NCBI GenBank assembly: GCA_964580565.1
Contig: CAZOLN010000158.1
Coordinates: forward strand, 1 to 5,436
DNA length: 5,436 nt
Direction of reading: 5' to 3'
Source of the DNA: DUEL01 sp964580565
GTDB taxonomy: Bacteria; Chloroflexota; Anaerolineae; B4-G1; DUEL01
The number at the start of each line of letters is the position of its first letter. Position 1 is the first letter of the stretch. Shown piece after piece: positions 1-5,436 of this stretch. A program made the position numbers and the translations under genes. The notes beneath the pieces were generated by a model. That model was given only the letters and a program-made list of their open reading frames with translations. It made no database searches and was not told the origin of the DNA.

Positions 1-1
1 A

Positions 2-814
2 CTAGGCCGCCTCCTCAGGAGGAGAGATGGGGAACAGGTATCCCACCCCCCGCACGTTGATCACGTATCGGGGACGGGAGGGATCGGGCTCCAGTTTCTG
101 GCGCAGTCGGCGCACGTGGACCCGGACGATGGCCCGGGCGCCCCACGGGTCGGTCTCGTATCCTTGCGCACGCCGGACCAGTTCCTGGGGTGTGCAGACC
201 TGGCCCGCGTTCTCCATCAGACAGGCCAGCAGTTTGAACTCGGTGGGGGTGAGGTTGACCGCTCGCCCCCCGACGGTGACCGTGTGCCGGTCCCGATCCA
301 GTTCGACATCCTGCACCCGCAACAGCCCCTTCGCACGGGGGGTGGCGTTCGCCGAGACCGCTCCCTGCTCCGCAGCGACCAACTCGGACACCGTCCGCTC
401 CAATCGAGCGACCAATTCCCGCCGTCGCCGCTCCTGCCGGCTCTTATCCAGCCCCTTGCGCACGCTTTCCAGGATCTGAGGGATGGGGCAGGGCTTAAGG
501 AGATAGTCGTGAGCCCCCCGGCGGATGGCCTCGATGGCCGTCTCCAGGGTAGCAAAGGCGGTGAGAAGGATGATCACCGTGTCGGGCGCGCGGTTCTGCA
601 CCGCCTCCGTCAACTGGATCCCATCCATCCCCGGCATCTTCAGGTCGACGACCATCAGGTCGAAAGGCTGGCGCTCCACCAACCTCAGCGCCTCCTCCCC
701 GCTGGCCGCCATCTGGACGTCGTACCCCTCCAGCCGAAGCACCTCGGCCAGGGAGATCCGCGCGACCGCTTCGTCGTCTACGATCAGGATGCGAGGGGGT
801 GTCTCCGATTCCAT
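2..814 (-). CDS. Response regulator: NtrC-like receiver with OmpR/PhoB-type winged helix
   Basis: This complete 270-residue two-component regulator is the likely partner of the kinase encoded 11 bp upstream. The receiver (residues 8-122) has acidic pocket D13/D14, phospho-acceptor D57 in VVDLKMPGMDG, T85 and K107 in LLKP. The stretch LTAFATLETAIEAIRRGAHDYLLKP (84-108) resembles NtrC/AtoC-type receivers more than OmpR-type ones. A long charged helix, probably a coiled coil (about 120-150), connects to a winged-helix DNA-binding domain (about 164-262). That domain has the OmpR/PhoB signatures LTPTEFKLLACLMENAGQV and VRVHVRRLRQKLE, then the wing RYVINVRGVGYLF. It should bind DNA as a phosphorylation-controlled dimer and regulate transcription; targets are unknown. 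It lacks an AAA+ domain, so it is not a sigma-54 activator. The ATG at 814 has a good ribosome binding site. The TAG stop lies at the window's left edge, so any terminator or further operon gene is outside view. Confidence 0.93.
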   Translation of the reverse strand: MESETPPRILIVDDEAVARISLAEVLRLEGYDVQMAASGEEALRLVERQPFDLMVVDLKMPGMDGIQLTEAVQNRAPDTVIILLTAFATLETAIEAIRRGAHDYLLKPCPIPQILESVRKGLDKSRQERRRRELVARLERTVSELVAAEQGAVSANATPRAKGLLRVQDVELDRDRHTVTVGGRAVNLTPTEFKLLACLMENAGQVCTPQELVRRAQGYETDPWGARAIVRVHVRRLRQKLEPDPSRPRYVINVRGVGYLFPISPPEEAA

Positions 815-822
815 CGTCCTGG

Positions 823-827
823 CTCCT
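823..827 (-). promoter_or_regulatory. Shine-Dalgarno of the response regulator gene, overlapping the kinase stop
   Basis: The minus strand reads TAGGAGCC: the kinase stop TAG (828-826) shares its A and G with the AGGAG ribosome binding site, which lies 8 nt before the ATG at 814. This arrangement fits translational coupling of kinase and regulator. Confidence 0.8.
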
Positions 828-2502
828 ACGTCCTCACCATCGGTGGATGTACCGGCAGACGCACGATGAACGTCGTCCCCTGGCCCGGCTGGCTGGAGAC
901 CTCGATCGTGCCGCCGTGCTGCTCGATGATCCCATAACTGATCGCCAACCCCAGGCCGGTCCCGTCCGGTTTGGTGGTGTAGAACGGCTCAAAAATATGA
1001 GACACCTGCTCCGCCGTAAGGCCCGGGCCGGTATCCCGAAAAGCGACCAGGACCCACTCCCCGTCCTCGTCGAGAAGGGTCCCTACGTGGAGGTCCCCCC
1101 CGTCCGGCATCGCCTCGACGGCGTTGATGATGATGTTGAGGAAGACCTGGGTCAACTGGTCCGGCACGCCGGGGATCGGGGGAAGGTCGGTCGCCAGCCG
1201 GGTGTGAAGGCGGACGTCGCCCTGCTGCAGCCGTTTGCCAGCGATCGCCAGGGCGTCCTTCACCACCTCGTTCACCTTCACCGGGACCCGCTCACCCGCG
1301 GAGGGGCGGTAGAAATCGAGCATCCGACGGACGATCTCGATGAGCCGCCGGACCTCCTTCTGGGCCATCGCCAGGTACTCCTGCCGCCGCTCCTCGGGCA
1401 ACGCCGGATTGGTGCAGAGATGGAGCGAGTTGTGGATCGCCTGGAGGGGGTTGTTGACCTCGTGGGCGAGGGAGGCGGCCAGGCGACCGATCGCGGCCAT
1501 CTTCTCCGCCTGGATCAGTTGAGCCTGGGATCGCTCCAGTTCGCTGGCGAAGTCGGCCAGTTCGGCATACAGCCGGGCGTTCTCGACCGCCACCGCCACC
1601 GAGGCTGCCATCGTCTGCAAGAGGTCCAGGTCCGCCTCGGTGAAGGGCCCGTCCGTCTTGTTGATCACCTCGATCGCACCGATCACCCGGTCGCGGACGA
1701 TGAGGGGGACGCAGAGGACCGCCCTGACGGTGAAGGCGGCCCCTCCGTCCACCCGCGGGAAGAAGTGGGGATCGTTCGCCACATCGTTGACCAAGTAGGG
1801 CTGCCCCGTGGCGATCACATATCCGACGATCCCCTCCCCCTGCTGGAAGGTCCTGCCGGTGATCCACCCCTGCTCCGGGCTGAGGGTCTTGTAAAAGACC
1901 AGTTCGTCGGTTTCCTCGTCGGCCAGCACCAGGGACCCCGCCTCCACGTGGAGGATCTCCCGGATCCCTTGCATCGTGGCGACCAGCACCTCGTCCAGGT
2001 CCAAACTGGAGGTGACGGCGCGGCCGATCTCGTTGAGGGTGGCCAACTCTCGGTTCCGCTGGCGGAGCGCCTTCTCGGTGCGGCGGATGCGCATGATGAC
2101 CTCGACCCGCGCCAGCAGTTCCCGCGGATCGAACGGCTTGGTCAGATAATCGTCCGCCCCCATCCCCAGACCCAGCGTCTTGTCCGAAATGGAGGTCAAT
2201 GCCGTCGTGAGGAGGATCGAGGTGTCGGCCAACAGGGGGTCGTTCTTGACCTCGGCCATCACCTGGTAGCCGTCCACGTCCGGCATCATGACGTCCAACA
2301 GGAGGACGTCCACAGGGCGCCCCTCCGCATGCTCCCGCCGCAGGGTCTCCAAGGCCGCCCGACCCGACCCGACGATCAGCACCTCCCAGCCGCCGAACTC
2401 CAGGATCTCGCGGATCAGTTCGACCATCGCCGGGTCGTCGTCGGCGACCAGCGCCCGAGGCCGACCGGTTCGTTCGTTCACCTTTTCCATAAGCGGCGCC
2501 AC
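826..2502 (-). CDS. Soluble hybrid sensor histidine kinase: receiver-GAF-HisKA-HATPase
   Basis: This 558-residue protein has no membrane segment. Residues 15-133 are a receiver domain with an acidic pocket (D21-D23), phospho-acceptor D70 in LLLDVMMP, T99/T100 and K122 in TKPF. A short helical linker (about 138-160) leads to a GAF domain (about 168-310). A second helix (311-335) joins a HisKA dimerisation domain with phospho-accepting H347 in LAHEVNNP. The ATPase domain shows the N-box (FLNIIINAVEA, N456/N460), G1 DTGPG (490-494), F-box FEPFYTT (504-510) and G2 GTGLGLA (514-520), all intact, so it should be an active kinase. The N-terminal receiver suggests control by another phospho-donor or by its own kinase; the GAF ligand is unknown. 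The start is uncertain: GTG at 2502 or ATG at 2490 (554 residues), neither with a good ribosome binding site, so coupling to the DJ-1 gene 15-27 bp upstream is likely. The response regulator 11 bp downstream is the probable partner. The stop is TAG. Confidence 0.93.
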   Translation of the reverse strand: MAPLMEKVNERTGRPRALVADDDPAMVELIREILEFGGWEVLIVGSGRAALETLRREHAEGRPVDVLLLDVMMPDVDGYQVMAEVKNDPLLADTSILLTTALTSISDKTLGLGMGADDYLTKPFDPRELLARVEVIMRIRRTEKALRQRNRELATLNEIGRAVTSSLDLDEVLVATMQGIREILHVEAGSLVLADEETDELVFYKTLSPEQGWITGRTFQQGEGIVGYVIATGQPYLVNDVANDPHFFPRVDGGAAFTVRAVLCVPLIVRDRVIGAIEVINKTDGPFTEADLDLLQTMAASVAVAVENARLYAELADFASELERSQAQLIQAEKMAAIGRLAASLAHEVNNPLQAIHNSLHLCTNPALPEERRQEYLAMAQKEVRRLIEIVRRMLDFYRPSAGERVPVKVNEVVKDALAIAGKRLQQGDVRLHTRLATDLPPIPGVPDQLTQVFLNIIINAVEAMPDGGDLHVGTLLDEDGEWVLVAFRDTGPGLTAEQVSHIFEPFYTTKPDGTGLGLAISYGIIEQHGGTIEVSSQPGQGTTFIVRLPVHPPMVRT

Positions 2503-2517
2503 TTCGTGCGGCGGGGC

Positions 2518-3042
2518 CTATCCCTGCTCCAACGTTTCGATGATCGCCCGGCAGAAGGCCGGCAGGTCGGAGGGCATCCGAGATGTGATCAGGTTGCCAT
2601 CCCGCACCACCTCCTGGTCCACCCACTCCGCCCCGGCGTTCACCAGGTCGTCCTTGATGGCGAAGAAGCCGGTGACCCGGCGACCCTTGAGGATCCCGGC
2701 CGAGACGAGGACCCAACCGGCGTGGCAGATGGCAGCGACCACCTTCCCCTGCTCGAAGAGGGTACGGACCAGTTCCAGCACCGCCGGGTAGCGCCTCAGC
2801 AGGTCCGGGGCGTAGCCGCCGGGGACGACCACGCCGTCGAAGTCGTCGGCCGAGACCTCATCGGCGGAGACGTCCACCTGCACGGGGTATCCATGCTTGC
2901 TCGTGTAGGTGTCGGCGCTGCCGGTGCCGACCACCTTCACCTCCGCCCCTTCCTCGCGGAGGCGGAGCAGGGGGTACCACAGTTCCAGATCCTGATAGTT
3001 GTTCTCCGCCAGAACGGCGATCCGCTTCCCAGCCAGCCTCAT
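2518..3042 (-). CDS. DJ-1/PfpI family protein (class I glutamine amidotransferase-like fold)
   Basis: This 174-residue protein matches the single-domain PfpI/YhbO-like branch in length and motifs. The nucleophile elbow is AICHAGW with C106 followed by H107. The conserved glutamate that hydrogen-bonds the cysteine in this family is E20 (QDLELWYP). VVVPGGYAPD (71-80) holds the loop that in PfpI supplies a Glu to the triad of the neighbouring subunit; here the residue is D80. KDDLVNAGAEWVDQEVV (130-146) and the C-terminal LITSRMPSDLPAF are also family hallmarks. Members have been described as proteases, chaperones, glyoxalases or deglycases and stress proteins, and the true activity is debated, so no substrate is assigned. 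It has no signal peptide and should be cytoplasmic. A strong ribosome binding site supports the ATG at 3042. It lies between the cold-shock gene (12-bp gap) and the kinase gene (15 or 27 bp), which points to a stress-related operon role. The stop is TAG. Confidence 0.92.
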   Translation of the reverse strand: MRLAGKRIAVLAENNYQDLELWYPLLRLREEGAEVKVVGTGSADTYTSKHGYPVQVDVSADEVSADDFDGVVVPGGYAPDLLRRYPAVLELVRTLFEQGKVVAAICHAGWVLVSAGILKGRRVTGFFAIKDDLVNAGAEWVDQEVVRDGNLITSRMPSDLPAFCRAIIETLEQG

Positions 3043-3049
3043 GACGCCA

Positions 3050-3055
3050 CCTCCT
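3050..3055 (-). promoter_or_regulatory. Shine-Dalgarno of the DJ-1/PfpI gene, overlapping the upstream stop
   Basis: The minus strand reads TGAGGAGGTGGCGTC and then ATG. AGGAGG sits 7 nt before the ATG, and its first A is the last base of the cold-shock gene's TGA stop. This is near-consensus and suggests coupled translation. Confidence 0.85.
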
Positions 3056-3426
3056 CACGCTTCGTTCAAAGGAACCACATCCACCGCCTGCGGTCCCCTT
3101 CCGCTGGGCTCGATCCGGTAGGAGACCTTCGCACCGTCCTTGATCCGCAACCGATCGGGGCCGGTCACGCCGATCCCCGACCGGTGGAAGAAGATCTCGT
3201 TCCCGCTGCGCTGGATGATGAACCCGTACCCTTTATCCGGGTCGTACCACTTGATCACCCCCTCGTGGGGACCCGGGCCCATCTCCTTGGCACGCAAGCA
3301 ATCGGGGCACAGGGACGGCACGGCGACCCCGAAGCCCAGGTTGTCCAGCCGCCGCTGCTCCTCCACGGTGAAGATGAACTGCTTGCCACACTTCTCACAG
3401 GTTGCCCATGTATCACGGTACGGCAT
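3055..3426 (-). CDS. Zinc-ribbon plus cold-shock-domain protein
   Basis: This 123-residue protein joins two nucleic-acid-related modules. Residues 1-48 form a treble-clef/zinc-ribbon type domain with two CxxC pairs (C10/C13 and C40/C43), probably one zinc site, and an FTVEEQ segment between them typical of the small zf-trcl family. Residues 55-118 form a cold-shock (OB-fold) domain: GVIKWYDPDKGYGFI carries the RNP1 motif KGYGFI (65-70), IFFH (78-81) is the RNP2-like strand, and GPQAVDV is the usual C-terminal strand. Cold-shock domains bind single-stranded RNA or DNA and can act as RNA chaperones or antiterminators; that role here is inferred from family. The ATG at 3426 is chosen over the upstream GTG at 3444 because it has a strong ribosome binding site. 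The TGA stop is 12 bp from the next gene and overlaps that gene's ribosome binding site, so the two are probably co-transcribed. No signal peptide is seen; it should be cytoplasmic. Confidence 0.9.
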   Translation of the reverse strand: MPYRDTWATCEKCGKQFIFTVEEQRRLDNLGFGVAVPSLCPDCLRAKEMGPGPHEGVIKWYDPDKGYGFIIQRSGNEIFFHRSGIGVTGPDRLRIKDGAKVSYRIEPSGRGPQAVDVVPLNEA

Positions 3427-3433
3427 GTCTCGT

Positions 3434-3439
3434 CTCCTC
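3434..3439 (-). promoter_or_regulatory. Shine-Dalgarno that selects the ATG start of the cold-shock gene
   Basis: The minus strand reads GAGGAG followed by a 7-nt spacer and then ATG at 3426. The alternative in-frame GTG at 3444 lies upstream of this site and has no purine-rich sequence before it. This decides the start in favour of the ATG. Confidence 0.8.
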
Positions 3440-3453
3440 GTCACCAGAGTTCA

Positions 3454-3502
3454 AGGATGCAAGATGCAAGATGTAGGATGTAGGACGCAGGACGCAGGAT
3501 GC
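3454..3502. repeat. Seven-copy tandem heptamer repeat (consensus ARGAYGY on + strand)
   Basis: Seven perfectly phased 7-bp units run without interruption: aggatgc, aagatgc, aagatgt, aggatgt, aggacgc, aggacgc, aggatgc. Positions 1, 3, 4 and 6 of the unit never change. Positions 2, 5 and 7 vary only by transitions (A/G, T/C, C/T). On the transcribed strand the units read GCATCCT, GCGTCCT, ACATCTT and so on. The array lies wholly in the 80-bp spacer between the topoisomerase stop (4 bp away) and the cold-shock gene start (27 bp away). Short tandem heptamers in intergenic DNA are known in cyanobacteria and other bacteria. A function such as a regulatory site, spacer or slippage product cannot be told from one copy. 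Confidence 0.95.
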
Positions 3503-3506
3503 ATTC

Positions 3507-5436
3507 CTAACCGGTCGGCGATGGAATCGGACGGAACACATCGCTCACCCGATCCCCTTTCCGCAGGGAGATGACCTCCTTCCCCTGGGTCGGGCGGCCC
3601 ATCTGGGGCGTGGAGCGGGCACGGATGGTCTTAGCGGCCCCCTTCTGCGTGACCAGCACGACCGGGTCGCCTGCGTGGACCACCACAGCGCCAGCCAGCC
3701 CCACGCCGGGCGCGGTGAACCGGGCGGTGACCACCCCCTGACCGGACCGGCCCTGCGTGGGGTACTCGCTCAGGGGGGTCCGTTTGGACCGTCCATCCTC
3801 CGAGACGACCAGCAGGCCGGCGCGGGGGCGGACCACATCCAGGCCCACCACACGGTCCCCCTCTTCGCCCAGCCGGACACCCCTCACCCCTGCGGCGGGG
3901 AGGCCCATCGGCCGCACCTCCTCTTCCTGGAAACGGATGGCCCGTCCGGCCCGGGTGGTCAGGATGACCTCGTCGCTCCCCCGCGTCCACACCACCCGCA
4001 CCAGCCGGTCCTCCTCCCCCACGCCGATCACCGGGAAGGGGTCGGCGCTGACCCCCGGCAGGTCCTCCAACGCCACCCGCTTCACGGTCCCGCCCTCCGT
4101 CGCCAGGAACAGGTACCCCTCGGCAGATGGTGGAAGGACCAGAGCAGCGACGACCTCTTGGCGGCGGGTCAGGGGGGTCAGGTCGGCCCAGTGGGTCCCT
4201 GCCCCTGCCCAGGCCACTCCCTCCGGCAACTGGTGTACCGGGTAGGCGGCCGCCTGACCGTCGGCGGTGAAGAGGTAGAGAAGGTGGCGCGTGGAGGCCC
4301 CCAGCACCGCCAGCGGCGGCTCCTTCACCCGCGAGGGGACCCGCGGCGGCTGTCCCTCGTCCGCCTGGTAGGCCACGCGCCCCTTGCGGGTGACCGCCAC
4401 CCAGACCGGGAGGTCCGGCACCAGCGACTCCCCCGTCACGGCCGCCGCCGCTGCGCCGATGATCTGCGTGCGGCGGGAATCGGCGTACTTCTCCTTGACC
4501 GCCAGCAACTCCTCCCGGATCACCCCCCGGATCTTGGCCGGGCTCTTGAGGAGGGAGGTCAGGTAGCGGATCAGCCGCTTCTTTTCCTTGTACTCCTCCT
4601 CGATCTTGCGTCGCTCCAGGGCTGCCAGCCGCTTGAGGGGCATATCCAGGATCGCCGTCGCCTGGGCCGCGGTCAGTTTGAAGCGGCGGCGGAGGTTCTT
4701 GTGCGCCGTCTCGGCGGAGCGGGAGCGGCGGATGATCTCGATCACCTCGTCCAGATGGTCGAGGGCCACCAGCAGCCCCTCCAGGATGTGCGCCCGCTCC
4801 TTGGCCCGTTCCAGATCGTACCGGCTGCGCCGAGCGACGATCTCCTGTCGGTGTTCCAGATAGACCAGCAGCGCCCGCTTCAGGGTCAAAAGGCGCGGCT
4901 CACCGTCGACCAGGGCGAGGAAGATGAGGCTAAAAGTGGTCTCCAGCGGGGTCAGACGGAACAGATCCGCCAGCACCGCCTCCGGCTCCGCCGTCCGGCT
5001 CAGTTCGATCACCAGCCGCATCCCCCGCCGGTCCGATTCGTCCCGCACGTCGGTGACCCCCTCAACGCGGCCTTCCCGGACCAGGCTGGCGATTCGCTCG
5101 ATCAGGTTGCTCTTGTTCACCTGGTAGGGGAGTTCGGTGACCACCAGCCGGTGGCGGGAGCGGCTCATCTCCTCGACGTGGACCCGGGCGCGGACGGTGA
5201 TGCGTCCCCGACCGGTGCCGTACGCCTGGGCGAGCGCGTCCTCCTCCCCCCGCCGACGGTACACCACCCCGCCGGTGGGGAAGTCCGGCCCCTGGATGTA
5301 CTGCATCAACTCCTCGACGGTGACGTCGTCCAGCCGCTTCCAGTTGTCGAGGAGGTGGATCAGGCCGTCGCAGACCTCCCCCAGGTTGTGGGGCGGGATG
5401 GAGGTCGCCATCCCCACCGCGATGCCGGAGGCCCCG
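3507..5436 (-). CDS. gyrA: DNA gyrase / topoisomerase IV subunit A, 5'-truncated by the window edge
   Basis: This is the breakage-reunion subunit of a type IIA topoisomerase, which passes one DNA duplex through another together with an ATPase B subunit. The reading frame is open to the window edge, giving about 643 residues. The first visible residues, GASGIAVGMATSIPPHNL, match the conserved segment near residue 170 of GyrA, so the winged-helix region with the catalytic Tyr and the quinolone-resistance region are missing. The GTG at 5417 is an internal Val codon, not a start. Numbering from that Val, clear family motifs are GPDFPTGG (43-50), ELPYQVNK (95-102), DESDRRGMRLVIEL (126-139) and AILDMPLKRLAALERRKIEEEY (255-276). 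A C-terminal domain from about residue 335 shows six repeated strand units (about 338, 379, 434, 483, 534, 585), as in the GyrA pinwheel. The canonical first-blade GyrA-box (QRRGGRG type) is absent, so it could be a ParC-like or second paralogue. Family assignment is firm; gyrase versus topoisomerase IV is not. The stop is TAG. Confidence 0.93.
   Translation of the reverse strand, partial: GASGIAVGMATSIPPHNLGEVCDGLIHLLDNWKRLDDVTVEELMQYIQGPDFPTGGVVYRRRGEEDALAQAYGTGRGRITVRARVHVEEMSRSRHRLVVTELPYQVNKSNLIERIASLVREGRVEGVTDVRDESDRRGMRLVIELSRTAEPEAVLADLFRLTPLETTFSLIFLALVDGEPRLLTLKRALLVYLEHRQEIVARRSRYDLERAKERAHILEGLLVALDHLDEVIEIIRRSRSAETAHKNLRRRFKLTAAQATAILDMPLKRLAALERRKIEEEYKEKKRLIRYLTSLLKSPAKIRGVIREELLAVKEKYADSRRTQIIGAAAAAVTGESLVPDLPVWVAVTRKGRVAYQADEGQPPRVPSRVKEPPLAVLGASTRHLLYLFTADGQAAAYPVHQLPEGVAWAGAGTHWADLTPLTRRQEVVAALVLPPSAEGYLFLATEGGTVKRVALEDLPGVSADPFPVIGVGEEDRLVRVVWTRGSDEVILTTRAGRAIRFQEEEVRPMGLPAAGVRGVRLGEEGDRVVGLDVVRPRAGLLVVSEDGRSKRTPLSEYPTQGRSGQGVVTARFTAPGVGLAGAVVVHAGDPVVLVTQKGAAKTIRARSTPQMGRPTQGKEVISLRKGDRVSDVFRPIPSPTG

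Noticed and set aside
3427..3444. GTG start at 3444 adding six residues to the cold-shock protein
   Set aside because: It has no ribosome binding site, whereas the ATG at 3426 has GAGGAG at 7 nt; the extra MTRRRD residues come from the binding-site region itself.
799..3483. An 894-codon open frame on the plus strand opposite the kinase, DJ-1 and cold-shock genes
   Set aside because: Its translation is rich in His, Asp, Arg, Gly and Pro with no domain pattern, and it runs antisense across three well-supported genes and the heptamer array. Long antisense frames are expected from GC-rich codon bias.
3454..3502. Possible mini CRISPR array
   Set aside because: The units are 7 bp and directly abutting, with no unique spacers and no cas genes.
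3445..3506. Promoter for the cold-shock operon inside the heptamer array
   Set aside because: A TTGCAT-like -35 can be picked out on the minus strand, but no plausible -10 hexamer lies at the right spacing, and the repeat makes chance matches likely.
3427..3510. Intrinsic terminator after the topoisomerase gene
   Set aside because: I found no GC-rich hairpin followed by a T-run on the minus strand. Whether transcription continues into the cold-shock gene is open.
3631..3990. Alternative minus-strand open frame inside the topoisomerase gene
   Set aside because: It is a Gly/Arg/Pro-rich frame-shifted shadow of the topoisomerase C-terminal domain with no motif of its own.
5415..5417. GTG at 5417 as the start of the topoisomerase gene
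   Set aside because: Conserved GyrA residues (GASGIA) continue in frame upstream to the window edge, so this is an internal Val codon.

Overview
The window is a compact, GC-rich bacterial segment. Every supported gene is on the minus strand, so it reads from right to left. The five genes are the 3' part of a type IIA topoisomerase A subunit (gyrA/parC family), a zinc-ribbon plus cold-shock-domain protein, a DJ-1/PfpI family protein, a soluble receiver-GAF histidine kinase, and a response regulator with a winged-helix DNA-binding domain. I see no tRNA, rRNA, insertion sequence, CRISPR array or phage gene. The zinc-ribbon/cold-shock fusion, the receiver-GAF-kinase partnered with an NtrC-like-receiver/OmpR-type regulator, and the GC-rich proteins suggest a member of the Chloroflexota. 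This is family-level inference from remembered relatives, not a search result.

Layout, in transcription order. Positions 5436-3507 hold the C-terminal ~640 residues of the topoisomerase subunit; the catalytic-tyrosine region lies outside the window. Positions 3506-3427 are an 80-bp spacer, most of it a seven-copy tandem heptamer (3454-3502) that begins 4 bp after the topoisomerase stop. Positions 3426-3055 encode the zinc-ribbon/cold-shock protein, 3042-2518 the DJ-1/PfpI protein, 2502-826 the kinase and 814-2 the response regulator. Gaps among the last four genes are only 11-15 bp, and two of the ribosome binding sites overlap the preceding stop codon. They very probably form one operon, possibly with the topoisomerase as its first gene.

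How they may work together. The kinase has no membrane segment, so it would sense a cytoplasmic cue through GAF and/or be controlled through its own N-terminal receiver. It would then phosphorylate the adjacent DNA-binding regulator. A nucleic-acid-binding cold-shock-type protein and a DJ-1 family stress protein in the same unit suggest a stress-response cassette, but no signal or target can be read from the sequence. The most distinctive features are the heptamer array, the mixed-subfamily response regulator, and the lack of a canonical GyrA-box in the first C-terminal blade of the topoisomerase. I found no clearly undescribed biological system here.
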